A DNA stretch of 64,000 nt, from assembly GCA_964036155.1 (NCBI GenBank), contig OZ038422.1:1240001-1304000 (forward strand). Reading direction: 5' to 3'. Made by a program: the position numbers and the translations under genes. Every line of letters begins with the position of its first letter. Position 1 is the first letter of the stretch. A model generated the notes under the pieces. The model was not told where the DNA came from. It worked only from the letters and a program-made list of their open reading frames with translations, and searched no databases. The DNA comes from Diploscapter coronatus (taxonomy: Eukaryota > Nematoda > Chromadorea > Rhabditida > Rhabditidae). Shown here piece after piece: positions 10,852 to 27,392 of this stretch.

Positions 10852-11696
10852 ATGCAATCACTATTTTATGGCTATTTTGTTTATCTCGTCCTACTCGAAA
10901 TCCCGTTTTATCTCGATGCTAAAACAATAGTTCGAAGGCAATATAACGGAGGCTACAATAATGGAAATTTCGGCGGTTTTGGTAGGAAATCATGTTTTTA
11001 TAGAAATTATTCTATCGAGCTATTTTGGGCTATGGAAATAATGGCAATCAAGAGGAAGAGGACCGTACGAAGGGCAGCGTTGGTAATTCGAACCAAACCG
11101 AGAAACCCAAGCCGGGTTACGGTAATTGGAACGGGAACTACGGGGGAATGGGTGGATACAATAATAACGGAGAAAATGGTGAAGGCCCGATGGGTGGTAT
11201 GAATGGGTACGGATTTGGAAATCAGGTAAGGCTAAGTTCTGATATTTACACTATGAACACACGATATTCTTAAATCAAAATCGTCATTATATTATAATTG
11301 GCTAAATGATTGAGGTATTAAGCTTTCATTTTCAGAAGAAGGTTGAAACCGAGAAAGGTAGCATCGGAGCGACAGAGGAGCCAAAGAAAAATAACACGTG
11401 GGGGAATGGATACGGTAATTTAAAGAAAAAAAAACTACGAAAAATTTGAGCCTGGTTTGATAACCGATCCTACCATTCTTTTCGTAGTACCTGTTTTCTT
11501 AATCTACGCCATTTTAGATATATTAGCGTATTACCTCTTAAATGTTGGAATCGGACAATATGCTTGCTTAAATTTAGGTAACTGGAACAACTGGAATGGG
11601 GAGAACGGGAATATGAATGGGCCTTACGGAATGGGAAATGGAGGTCAGAACGGCAATGGGTGGATTATTCAAGGCCAGAATGGATATGGGAGATAA
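10852..11696 (+). CDS. Small Gly/Asn-rich secreted protein
   Basis: Four exons, about 10852-10981, 11018-11224, 11336-11414 and 11578-11696, joining in frame to roughly 180 residues. The ATG at 10852 opens a hydrophobic signal-like stretch (FYGYFVYLVLLEI), then RRQYNGGYNNGNFGGF and many GYGNN, GNWNGNYGGM and NGYG units, ending QNGYGR. Composition resembles worm YGG/GN-rich peptides: antimicrobial-type, cuticle, eggshell or glue proteins. No domain identifies its role. The second acceptor (TATCGAG) is weak, but it is the one that joins the frames. AATAAA near 11789 is a likely poly(A) signal. A compact TATA box suggests strong, specific expression. Confidence 0.7.
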
Positions 11697-11705
11697 ATCT
11701 CGACC

Positions 11706-11745
11706 AGACCTAGGCAGGAGTTTGGCTTAAGCGCTGCCTAGGCCT
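11706..11745. repeat. Stem-loop just after the Gly-rich stop codon
   Basis: AGACCTAGGCAG (11706-11717) and CTGCCTAGGCCT (11734-11745) form a 12-bp stem with one mismatch and a 16-nt loop, 9 bases after the stop. The arms resemble the AGACCTAG ends of the elements at 26680 and 50311, so it may be a solo remnant of that family rather than an RNA signal. Confidence 0.6.
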
Positions 11746-11870
11746 GATCTCAACTTATCTATTTATGAAAATTATTTGTAAATTTGGAATAAATACTTGA
11801 AACTTATTCAACAGTTTGATTATCATGAGATTTATTAAATCAGTTTGAAATTAAACGAAATCAGCCACAA

Positions 11871-13890
11871 GTGCAACTGGTAGCGATTAGATTCGGCACG
11901 TAGGCAGTTCGATATTCGCCTTCTCTCGTCTTCCAAACGATTCTCAAATCGTCATACCTAAAATAAACTTTAAAAATAGATAAAATAACAAAAACTACTC
12001 TCTGGGAAAGCAGCACTCATCATAAGTGGTTCCATTGTACAAAGTGATATGCTTCGCCATCCTCCCCAGGTAAGTTCGCTGGAAAATCAATTATTTATTA
12101 TTAATTAAAAAAAATACCGAATTATCCTTGCACTTGCCACTGCACTCTCCGATGTTGACGTTTTTCGGTAGTACGATGTAATTCCAGCCCAGTTGACTCC
12201 ATTCGATCGAAAATGATTAGTTTGAAAAATTCATGAAAGTTTTCTATGAAGACTACTGAAAAGATAGTCGCAATATTTACTAAAATAGCAAAAAAAGAAT
12301 GTTGTTTTTCTTTCACCAAACTCTACCTATTTCGTCAACAACGATAGTAACTATCTTACCATATTTATCGAGTGTTTTCCTCTACTTACCACTTTATCCC
12401 TGAGACAGCATTCATCCCTTTGACTCACATCCAGATCGCGGCAATTTATGTGATCATTCGGCCAGTTTGGACCTGATCCATCCACAGCATAGATAGGCTT
12501 CTTCTTGCCGTACGGATTTCCTTCGTATTCCCAGGTGTAGGGCGCGAAAATGCCGCCCTGAAAATAATCTATTTCTTGAAAACCACGTTAAGCCTGACTC
12601 TCACCCTAACAGGAACGACGACAGAACCACCATTGAGAACGTCGATGAAAGTTTCGATCACAACGTATTGAGCTTCCTTCTTCTTGATCCTAAAATATCG
12701 ATCGATGTAAGATCCTGTTTTTGCTAATGTTAGAACTTTTCCAAAAGCTCTTTTTCGATCTTAACGATAGCCATTTCGTTCTTGACTTTGATATAACTCG
12801 TTTGAAGGACAACATCGGTCTGAAGTTAGGACTAAAATTAAATTTAAAACGGTAACTTGCATGCCTCAAGCTCTGAAGCCATGTGAAATAGGATGAGAAA
12901 GGAATCGTTTTCCCTACCATCCCTCATCCTATTTCGCATGGCTTTAGGGCTTGAGGCTTCCAAATAGCCGTTTAAAACTAGATATAAATGAAATTAGTAC
13001 ATTTCCATATTCATCAGCGTTTTGTATCTTCACTGAAACTTCTTTCGGAGTATATTTTTCGACATCGATGACAATCGTGAAGTCCGAATCCTAAGTCAAC
13101 ACTTTTTTTGTTTTAATATTTCATTTTTTCCTACTTCAATAATCCGGTGGATATAGACAATACCCGTCATATTGAACCAACACTCAGTGGCATGGCATAT
13201 CCCTAAAATCCTTATCTTTCATAATATCAAAAAAAAAAAATTTAATACCAGCTATAGAGTGCATAGTCTTGGTCAGAGGGTCATTGATAAATTCTTCCGG
13301 AATATCTGCCGGGGAGTCGTCGGGAGGATCGCCGACTGGAATTTTTTAATCACGTCTAAAAATTCCATCTTAAAAATTCAACTTACTGCCCCTCTTCCTC
13401 ATATGTCGATGTTTGACAGCTGCATCCAAACTACCGTACCCAGGCTCGATTATTTCGTTCCAGAGGGTTGTCTGTAATTTTCAAACATGTTAATTTGATG
13501 GATTAGAATTCGAACAGCGAGTCTATTCATTCGGTAGTCATCGAAGCTCTCAGTTGGTTGGCCCTCAAAGTCGGTAATACCACCCTTCAGTTGATTGAGT
13601 ACGGTTTCGATGTTGCCATTCTATTATAAATATATATATATATCAATCTTTGCTATTTGGAAACCGCGCGAGGCCACGAAACATAGTGCGAAATGGTATA
13701 GGGGATTAGGGTAGAGTATGGGGGATGATAGGCTTTCTTTTGCCACACACTACTTCTCAATGTCCCGTGGTCTCGTGGTTCCAAGTTGTCGTAAATCTTT
13801 CGAAAAAAAAAAAAAAGTTTAAATTTATCTTACCGATACGTTAAATATCGAAAATATGAAGAGTTGAAATGATATTAGACCGATCGGCAT
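11871..13890 (-). CDS. TGF-beta superfamily ligand (nine-cysteine type)
   Basis: Secreted signalling ligand. The start at 13890 gives a signal peptide (MPIGLISFQLFIFSIF) cut by an intron. Then come prodomain exons at about 13508-13620, 13387-13475, 13245-13340, 13140-13205, 12995-13090, 12727-12835 and 12605-12690, including a dibasic RHMRKRGS. Then come 12394-12558, 12118-12195, 11999-12072 and 11871-11957. The C-terminal region has the family cysteine plan: HINC, ECCLRDK, LGWNYIVLPK, GECSGKC, DECCFPR, and the closing SCTCG-stop. Nine cysteines fit the activin/TGF-beta/DAF-7-like class. The prodomain is unlike any I can name, so the paralogue (daf-7, tig-2, tig-3, unc-129 types) is left open. 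Exon edges in the prodomain are approximate. TTTATT at 11831 gives a poly(A) signal on this strand, close to that of the convergent Gly-rich gene. Confidence 0.8.
12851..12969. mobile_element. Hairpin MITE, main family (TGF-beta gene intron)
   Basis: Starts GGTAACTTGC and ends CCAAATAGCC. Arms CAAGCTCTGAAGCCATGTGA / CGCATGGCTTTAGGGCTTG. Flanked by ATTTAAAAC / GTTTAAAAC (8 of 9), a 9-bp target duplication. Confidence 0.85.
13652..13790. mobile_element. Hairpin MITE, main family (TGF-beta gene intron 1)
   Basis: Starts GCTATTTGGAAACC, ends TTCCAAGTTGTC. Outer arms CGAGGCCACGAAACA / CGTGGTCTCGTGG differ from other copies. Flanks TCAATCTTT / TAAATCTTT (8 of 9). Confidence 0.8.
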
Positions 13891-14710
13891 AGAATCGATA
13901 TCTAAATATTGAAGGATCTGGTATATCCAGGAGAGCCCTAAAATGGTCAAACACAATGCGTCGCGGCCACAACCTTGTGTCTCTCAGCCCTTTTATGGCC
14001 CTCACCTTTCCATTTATAGCGCCAGACTTGCAAGAACAGCGAACGCCTGTGGTTGATATTTCCATATTTCAACATTTGATTAATCGAATTAGCTAAAGTA
14101 TGCGAATTGTACAAATCAAAGATCCTAATTGCAAATTTAATCCTTAAAATAGCATTTCGAATTGCATGCTAAATCCGATCAAATTACTTTCTGCGTTTCT
14201 AAAAAAGTGCGAATTTCTTAACTAATGTCGTACTATTTTTCTTTATGAATAGCCGTTCAAATTTAATCCGTTCCATTTTTCAGAGTTCAGAGTCGAAATT
14301 GTAATTCCTTCGACAAGGGCGAATGCCTAGTTGAGTGATTGGCGTTGAGAATCGAATATCTGAGAAATATATTAGCATCACCTTCGTCTCTCTTTCTCTA
14401 CACCTCAGTCTCTTCTCAGGCTCCTGTCAAAGGCTCTGTGAATGAACAGCCGCTGTCTCTCTCTATGCCTCAGTATATATCTCTCTATATCCACTTTTAT
14501 CCCTTATCTCCAGCTCTCTACGCGCTCCAAGAGAGTCACTCACACCCTGTGTCCTTCTCACTATTTTACTCACCATTGTATCTTATTTTATACCTGAATA
14601 TATTCGTTTCCAGAGTGCAAGCTAAATTCACCAGTGCACACAGCAATCTGAAATCCTTCCCAATTTTCGCCGGATGGGCTGTAGCCCAGAGCTGAAGTCC
14701 TTCAGTCGAG
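13891..14710. other. Divergent intergenic region, TGF-beta ligand / coiled-coil gene
   Basis: Shared 5' region of two genes facing away from each other. 14380-14570 is strongly pyrimidine-rich on the plus strand (CTCTCT runs). CCTTCAG at 14699-14705, just before the ATG at 14711, is a probable trans-splice acceptor. No other gene seen. Confidence 0.55.
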
Positions 14711-17700
14711 ATGTCGGAGAGATTTCGTGAACGTGTAGGGGAATTTTTCTCAAGGTTTAATTTGGATTTACACGGAAACAAATTGCAGTTGGGCTATTTA
14801 TCCGACGAATTCGAGGGCCAGCTGCGGTCGGTGTCCCCGATCGTTGGTGGGTCGAGCTCGCGACGAGCCTCGAGGTCACCCAGACCCCCGCCAGCAGGGT
14901 AATTTAAGAATTTCGCTTTCTCTCTCTCTTAGAAGAAATCTACACGCGTTGTTGTCGAATGATTTCCGAATAATCGATTTCATATTATAATATCTTAACC
15001 ATCATGATATGATAGCGAGTTGACATATTAGTCATCACCAATAGTCCGCACTCTGAACTCATATGTACCTCGTGTCTGATCTTCAGTTTCAAACTTACTC
15101 ACACACTCGGTTTCGAGCAAGCACAGATAACAATTAGCCGCAGGGCGTTTGTCGTTGTCGTTTTTGTCTCCCCTCGCCATTGTCGTTTGTCTTTTGCATC
15201 AGCTGAGCAGCTGTCTTCTCTGCTCTCGAAGTTGGGCCGGAAAAAGTCGACAGAGGTTTTTCCGTGCAGCACAGCAAAAGGCAGGCACTCGGCTGTACAA
15301 TCGAGCACTGCCTGTGTCCATTGTGTGGATTGTAAAAGAAACATAAATAACCATGCCCGACTCTTTTCAAATTTCAAAATTCGGCCAAACCCATCGCACA
15401 GAAGTTGTTCATTTTCAGAGAACGCGAAATCGGGGTAACACATCCGCTCGTCCGAGATTCTCGACCGGACATCATCGCATGGCCCGCCCCTCCACCACAA
15501 CCGTTAGCAATACTCAGCGGAAATGTTAGGTATCTGAAGAGTTAATGTCCCAAAAAAATAGAAACTAATTTTCGAACCGCTACAAATCCAGCTCCAGTTT
15601 CGCCATCGCCGATCTCCCCAGTGTCGACGGCGTCCACAAAACACAGTGAGCATGAGCCCGCAGTTGCGTCGTCGTTGCTCACAATGCTAAAGGTTGCGAC
15701 AGGACCAAATACGCCTAGAGGTATGGAGAAGGAGAGGAAGGCATTTTGAAAGAAAAAAAAACGTTGAATTCCAGGCCCCTCACCTTCTCCTGGTAGAGAA
15801 ACTGAGCTGAAGCGAAAGATCCAGACCCTGGAGGAGACCGTAGCAGAGTACGAGCGCCAGAAGTATAACGTCATGGGCACGTTCAGCGAATACAGGTTTA
15901 GAGAATGCGATTTTTCGTGTAGTAGAATTCGATTTTCAGGGAAAGGGTAGCAGAGCGAGAAAGGAAGCTGGAAGCGGAGTACTCGAACAAAATCATTGCT
16001 TTGTCGGAAGAAGTTCTGGGGGCAAAGAAGGACTTTGAAGCCAGGATGAAGAGCTTCCAGGCGCTACAGGACAAATTTGAACGCGAGAAGGAGCAGGCTT
16101 TGGAAAAGCTGAGACAGGAGCATCAGAAAGAGATTCAACTATTGGAGCAGAGATTCAGCGAAACTCAGTTGCTCAATCTGGAACAGAAGTAGGATTTTTG
16201 ATAAAGCGGCAACTTGGAAACCTTAAGCTCTCAAGCCATGCGAAATAGTATGGGAAAAGGATCATTTTCTCTACCATCCCTCGCCCTATTTCGCATGACT
16301 TCAGGGCTTGAGGTTTCCAAATAGGCGATAAAGCTGACATTTCAATGGATTTCTTCAGATACATGCTGGAGATCCAGCGGCTTGAAGAGGAGAGAAAGTC
16401 GATGCGAGCTGAGAAGGAACGTCTCGGGGAGACATTCGAAATGAAACTTCGACGTGCACAATCGCTGTATGAAACCGAACTGACTGCCGCAAAGATGCTC
16501 TACAATAAGGAGTTAGAAGCGTTGAGGGACCATGAAGAAGCCCTGAAGGAAGAACTTCTTGCAAGGTAAATATGATTTCCTCGAATTTTGTGATTTTGTT
16601 ATTATGGAGCGTGAGGAGGTGGATATTGCGCACTCTTTACAACTCTCCTTTCGCAGGCTCAACCCCCAAAAAAATAATATAGCGCTCTGGAGAGATAACA
16701 AATAAAAGGGAGAAAGAAATAACGAGAGGATGGAGGGGCGTGGCTTGTGCAAAAGCGAGTTGCAAAGGGTATGCGCAATATCTACCTCCCCCACATGTCA
16801 TAGTAGAATATTTGCAGACAAGACGAGTTCCACGACCGTCTCCAGGAGCTTCAACTTCAATCGAAACGATCCAGAGACGAGTTGGCCAGTTGCAAATCCG
16901 AAGTGTCTGCACTGGAGAAGAAGCTCCAAGCAAAGGAACAAGAAGCGAAGGCCATCACTAAAGAGGTTCATGTATATCGTTGATTGGAGAGCAAAGTCGA
17001 CGATATTCATGCAGCAGCAATTAGAAATCGAATTTGGAGAAGCGAAATAGTGAATTGCGTAGAAGAGAAACGAGACGAATAGCGTGCAATTTGCTGAATA
17101 TCGACACCGTTCTCTCCCAATCAATGATATAATCTGGTGATTTACTTGATGACAATTCGATTTAGCTTGACGAAGCTAGAGCAGAAACGAACGACTGCTT
17201 GAGCAAGTTGACAAGAGTGACGACCGAGTTCAAGGAGTACAGGTTAAAGTTCCAAGAGCAAGAGGAAGAGCTAAAGAGGAAGGCCAAGTTCATCAACACG
17301 GTCACCGCTGAGAGCGAGAAGCTGCAACTCGTCATCAAAGACCTGAAACTGGAAGTGAAGACGCTGAAGAACAAGGTTGATCTTCATCAATAGTTGTATT
17401 TTTGTTTTCTAATGAAAACCAATTTCAGGTCGAGTTTCTCGAGAAGGAACGAGAAAATCTGCAAAGTCAGAGCGAAAGTCAGGCTCAGCTCCAGAACTCT
17501 CAAGTCGACGCTCTGGAAGCCGTCCTAGAGAGTGTCACTAAGGAGAAGGAGTCCACCAAGGAGCACTATGAGAATTTGTTATTCAAAGAGAAGCAGCAGG
17601 TATTTTCGATGACCGATTACTTGAGACGTAATTATGATGCACAGGAATTGTAGCACGCTGTTTGCAGCAGACTTTATGTTATATTACATCATATTCAAGA

Positions 17701-20700
17701 AATGAGTCAGACGACTAGTTGGGCATCGTTTATTTCGTCTCAAGTTATCGACCATTGACAATATGGAACTTCTTCGCTTTCTAGAGCATCGTTTTTACTT
17801 TCAGGCTGAAGCTCGAGAGCACGCAATGAAGAAGGAGTTCAGCAGCAAGCTGAATGAGCTCGAAGAGCAGTACACCAGTTTGAAGGAGGACTTGGAGCAC
17901 TCAGCCAGACTGGACAAGGACGAGCTCAGAGAGTCGACTCAGCAAGAAATTGACAGTCTACGAAGAGAGAAGCAACTTCTCGAAGCTGAAATCGCTGCTT
18001 TGAAGTTGAAGTTCCTAGGGCCTTCTGAAGAAGATCAAGTAAGAATTTGCAATGTTGATGATAAAATGACGAGTGTGTCAGGATGAAGTGACTGTGCAAT
18101 TGGCCAAGATTGTCGAAGACACAACCGCCCTCACGAAGGCCTTGGAGGAGTATCGACAACGAATCTGCCACAAAGACGAGGAGATTTCGTCGCTGAGGAA
18201 ACGCCTTGAAGAGGAAATGACTGCCTCGGAACAACATCTGAAGAGGGCAAAGGACGAAGCAGATGAGGATTTGGAAAGGAGAGATTCTGAAAGCAGGAAG
18301 CATGTCCTTAGTCTCAGAGAACAGGTAATGAGAAATGGAAAATGTATTCCTAGATTTCTTAATAAATCAGATTACCGAGTACCAGAACTCCGTGGACGAA
18401 GAGAAACGATTGAGACTGGAGCACGAGGAGAAAATCGCTGAACTCGAAGAGCAGAATAATGCACTTCAGGCCGAAATTGAGCACCTTCAAAAGGCTAGCT
18501 ACAAAATTTTGTCAAAAAATTGTTGTTTTTTATTTTTCTGAAAATAATATCTTTTAGAAGGGTATCTTTGATGTGGAGATAAAGGTAAACGACACAAAGC
18601 ATGCGCATATAATCATTTTGCTTCGTTATAAAGCCCATATTATTAGGTCAATAGTACGCATAAATAAAGCTATTTGAAAACCATAGGCCCTCAGCCATTG
18701 CGAAATAGTGTATAGTTAGGGAGGGTATTGAGATGTACAGGGTTTCTTTTCCTCATACTATTTTGCATGGCTTGAGGGTTTATGACTCCAAGTTGCCCAT
18801 AAATAATGATAATATCTAGACATCCAATGCATGGCATATAATAGCAAGGAAACAGATGATGATGAAATCGTCTACAGTCGCAATTTTCAGGCACTCGAAG
18901 CGATGGATGAGGATTCGGGTGACGTCATCGAAATGAAGAAGTTGATTTCGCAGAAGAACGATGAAATCAAGAAATTGCAAGAGAGCTACGAGCAACTCCA
19001 GAATGACTATGAAAAGCGATGCTCAGCAGAAGCGGAGAAACGAGTCGAATTTTCCAATAGTTTTTGCTGGAAAATAATTTAATTTAAGGCAGTTGAATTG
19101 GAGCGACAATTGGAAGAGTTTAAGAAGGAAAACGCTCTGAAATCGAGTCAAATTGAAGAGTTGCATGAGCGGTACACTGTCGACTCGAAAATTTGAATAC
19201 ATAAAAGATCAATTTAAGAGTCCAAGAAATGATGCATCAAATGTCTCAAATCAAAGAGGAAGTCGCGAAGAAAGACGAAGAGCTTGCTGAGATCAAAGCT
19301 AGAGCTGAAGAAGACTACAAGCAGCAAAGCACTTCGTCCCAACCCCAGAACTCCGATTTGGTTGAGGAACACAAAAAGCAGATGGATAGTTTGACCGTAA
19401 ATTAATGTGTTAAATGTCATGCCACTTTTGGATTCAGACAAAACTTGAAATGGAATCGATCAAATCTAAGGAGCAACAATGTGAAATCGTGCAGCTGAAG
19501 CAGTCCTTGTCTGGCAAACACGAAATCATCAGGGAGTTGCAGGAAGAAATTGAAAATATGGTGATTTCGAAAGTTTTCAAGCCTAAAGTGCTCTATTTCA
19601 GAAGCAGCACATGAACGAGGAAACCACGGTGTCGATTGCTCTGGTTGACAGTTCTAAGGACGAAATGCTCAGAGAAAATGCGCAGAAGCTTCGAGAGATG
19701 GAGGACCGAATGGTGGAAAAAGACGAACACCTTCAAATGGTTGAAAGTGAGCTCGAAGCAGAGCGGCAAAGAAGTCGGACCATGATGCAAAAGATGATCC
19801 AAGAGCAGAAGGAGAGGGAATTCGAGTTATCGGTGCTCAAGGAGAAATTGGCTGAAGTTAGCGAGCAAAAGTAATTGAAAATAATTGGAGACAATTAACC
19901 TGGAGATAATTGGGTATGATTAGAAACGAATACGCGACTGGGGAAGTCCAGACCGATGAAGTGCAGCCTGTGACAATCGTAGACCTGGCAAAGGAAAGGG
20001 AATTGAAGCAACGGATTGACGACTTGGAAGGAGCCATTGAAAGGAAGAACGAAGTGATTCAGCAACTGCAAAATAGACTCCCGGAAGAAGTCGGTCCTGA
20101 GAATCCGAACAGGAAGAGATCCGTATGGAAATATGTGTCGTTGATTGGAGAGCAAAGTCGATATTCACATGCAGCAGCAATTAGAAATCGAATTTGGAGG
20201 AGTGAAATAGTGAGTCGCGTAGAAGAAAGATGAGTAGCGCGTAATTTTTGAATATCGACGTGTTCTCTCCAATCAATAATTGTTTTTAATTTAAAAATCA
20301 TGATTGCAGAGCATAATGTCCTTCCAAAACTTCGTCAGTCAGATCAAGGACAAACGCGACGAATCTAGCGAGAAGAAGAAAGCTCAGGAAGAAAAGAAGT
20401 CTCCGAAACCGTCCAAGGATCAATCTAAAGAGTAGATTTTACTAATAAAACTAAAAAACAAGTTTTAAATTCTAGTGCTTCAAGAGAAAAGTCGCCAGGA
20501 CGAGCAAAGTCTCCCTCACTCTTGACCCGATTCCGAGACCGAAGTCCTGCGAAGGCTAAGTCACCCAATTTGGAATCAACTCCATCTACCTCTATAAGGT
20601 AAGGAATCTATATGAAGTCTTAAAAAGCAGTTTGTAAATGACGCAATGACGAGACGCTTTTTAGAGTTTGATGAAACGCAAAAATGACGAAATAGTGCTC

Positions 20701-21088
20701 TCTTTTCTGCACAATTTCTATCAATTTCTATGACGTATCGTCATTTTTGCGTTTCTTCAAATACTAAGATGGGCTTAGTTCATAGTTGGCGGATTTTTTT
20801 TGGAAAATGGTATAACCTAGGCATAAAAAGCTCGCGAACTATCAACTAAGTCACTGAAGTGCGTATCGTCGTTTCGCTTTACGTCAGAGTCCGTCATTAC
20901 GCTATTATTTATCGGTTGCCGTCCTAAAAAACAACGAACATTTCAGAAATTTACTCTCTCCCTCAGACGCTGAGAGAAGCACCCCCGACAGAAGGTTGGA
21001 GGACAGAAAGGGTTCCCCTTCGCGGCCGCTCTTTTCGCGATATCGAAAAGAGTCGAACACGGAGAAACGGCCTGCGTGGAAATTCTGA
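14711..21088 (+). CDS. Long coiled-coil protein, FAM184-like
   Basis: About 1,170 residues in 21 exons, starting 14711-14898, 15421-15530, 15592-15720, 15776-15894, 15940-16189, 16360-16565 and ending 20310-20431, 20476-20600, 20945-21088. The first 130 residues are Ser/Arg/Pro-rich (SPVSPSPISPVS). A continuous heptad-type coiled coil runs from about residue 135 to 1050 (for example KRKIQTLEETVAEYERQKY, EHQKEIQLLEQRF, LRREKQLLEAEIAALKL). The tail is Lys/Arg/Ser-rich (REKSPGRAKSPS) and ends PAWKF. The block around EIQLLEQRF...YMLEIQRLEEER resembles the conserved N-terminal domain of FAM184 proteins; this assignment is tentative, and it could be another cytoskeletal coiled-coil protein. One donor (CAAAAG|GCTAGC near 18495) may be a further GC-AG site. 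Introns hold hairpin elements at 16208, 16974, 18669, 20137 and 20628. AATAAA near 21219 follows the stop. Confidence 0.8.
16208..16325. mobile_element. Hairpin MITE, main family, well-preserved copy
   Basis: Starts GGCAACTTGGAAACC, ends GGTTTCCAAATAGG. Arms CTCAAGCCATGCGAAATAG / CTATTTCGCATGACTTCAGG. Flanks TGATAAAGC / CGATAAAGC match at 8 of 9. Intronic. Confidence 0.88.
16974..17131. mobile_element. TTGATTGGAGAG-type MITE copy (coiled-coil gene intron)
   Basis: Terminal repeat ATATCGTTGATTGGAGAG ... CTCTCCCAATCAATGATAT. The internal part has CATGCAGCAGCAATTAGAAA and GCGAAATAGTGA. It sits about 10 bases after the exon end at 16963. Confidence 0.85.
18669..18797. mobile_element. Hairpin MITE, main family (coiled-coil gene intron)
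   Basis: Starts GCTATTTGAAAACC, ends CTCCAAGTTGCC. Flanked by CATAAATAA on both sides, a clean 9-bp target duplication if the left boundary is moved by one base. Confidence 0.85.
20137..20277. mobile_element. TTGATTGGAGAG-type MITE copy (coiled-coil gene intron)
   Basis: TCGTTGATTGGAGAGCAAAG ... TTCTCTCCAATCAATAA. Internal GTGAAATAGTGAGTCGCGTA. Starts about 12 bases after the exon end at 20124. Confidence 0.85.
20628..20908. mobile_element. Composite fold-back region (coiled-coil gene intron)
   Basis: Outer ends GTAAATGACGCAATGACGAG / GTCCGTCATTACG face each other. Inside are a CGCAAAAATGACGAAATAGT / ACGTATCGTCATTTTTGCG hairpin and a GGGCTTAGTTCATAGTTGGC / ACTATCAACTAAGTC pair. It reads as two or three inverted repeats nested or side by side. 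Confidence 0.6.
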
Positions 21089-22025
21089 CTTCTCTTATCA
21101 AGCTGACTGACAAATTTATTATCAAAATGTCTATGTATCAGATTCGAATCTCATGGTATCACTCTAATTATTATTACGTTTGGTTTGACTAGTAATTATA
21201 TGAATGTTATATGATGACAATAAAATTTTATTATGTTTCAGCAGAAAAATCGACAATAATAATAACAAATATCAAAATTTGATATAGTGTGATTTGCAAC
21301 ATTGGAGCACGACTGAGGGAGCGTGGCCTATAAGCAAATATAAATATTAAATATGATAATAAAATAGAACTGAAACTATAAGTTATAATTCGGCAACAAC
21401 GAAAGCGAAATATATCAATGTTCAACTAATGTGTATATATTATCATAATCGTGTGAATTCAGAGATCGATTTGTTTGAATTTGGACTAAAAGACGTATCT
21501 ATGAAGAAATGAGCATAAGTTCACAGTGTGCTGATGAACAGTTTTCAATGATTTTTGGTATATGAATGTTAGACGTTATGCGCATATATTTTGATGTATG
21601 AAAATGTGTGTAAAGAACATATAACTGAATGACACGTAATTGCGAGAAGGTTTCCTATAATTGAATATATATATAAAATAATGTGATAAATGAATTGAAG
21701 AGTTTTTGAGTGAATGTTTGCATATGATTTACGGCGCTGGACTCCCACGGGAATTGTGAGCATTCTTCTGCTAAAAATGAATAAAATAAGCAAAAATACG
21801 TAAGAAAAACTGCACACAGCATAAACAAATAGGAATTCGATAAATTAACCTATAATCCTCTTCAACAACAATATTATATCACGATCTGAGTAAGTAAGTT
21901 TCAAATAATGATTAGGCAAAGAGCGTGAATTATTTGCATCCAAGCGGCAAAGTTAGAGCGCAAAATATCGTAGTTTACAAGAAAAAAGAAATCTTTGAAA
22001 TATATGTGAAATTAAATCAACCACT
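21089..22025. other. Convergent 3' region, coiled-coil gene / syd-2
   Basis: AT-rich with AATAAA near 21219 for the plus-strand gene. No coding exon supported; open frames here are short and lack splice-compatible neighbours. Confidence 0.55.
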
Positions 22026-22303
22026 GCAATGAGGCAGCTACTAAATGACGACCTGACGATCCCTGCAAATATTGTTGATGCCGAAATCTGGGAGATCGAA
22101 AATGAGGGAAAAAGAAGCGATTTTAGATGCCAGTCTCTCCTTTTCGCGTGCTATTTCTCCATTTTTCACACCACGAAAATAACTGTGCACCACTTGGAAC
22201 ACGCCTCCCAGATTTCGGCATCAACAGTAGAGAAATAGTAGAGTAGGGCGAAGTAGTGTGAGAAAAGAAAGGGGTCGTCAGGTCGTCATATAGCTGTTGC
22301 CTT
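22026..22303. mobile_element. Hairpin element interrupted by a second hairpin element
   Basis: Outer ends GGCAGCTACTAAATGACGAC and, read inward on the other strand, GGCAACAGCTATATGACGAC share GACGACCTGACGA. The element at 49614-49732 is a relative of this outer one. Between the ends sits an unrelated hairpin (22070-22229). The right end stops about 8 bp before the syd-2 stop codon. Confidence 0.8.
22070..22229. mobile_element. Inserted hairpin element, TGTTGATGCCGAAATCTGGGA type
   Basis: Perfect 21-bp ends: TGTTGATGCCGAAATCTGGG(A) at the left and its reverse complement at the right. Related copies lie at 53474-53638 and, decayed, at 47337-47485. Confidence 0.85.
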
Positions 22304-22311
22304 GCGCTGAA

Positions 22312-27392
<5,081 letters not shown>

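Noticed and set aside
12995..13090. Small heat-shock (alpha-crystallin) domain from KYTPKEVSVKI
   Set aside because: Only a short similarity; neighbouring exons do not continue the domain, and the gene ends in a TGF-beta cysteine pattern.
15099..15500. 133-codon minus-strand frame in the coiled-coil gene
   Set aside because: It crosses the second exon of the plus-strand gene and an intron; composition is not protein-like and no splice partners fit.
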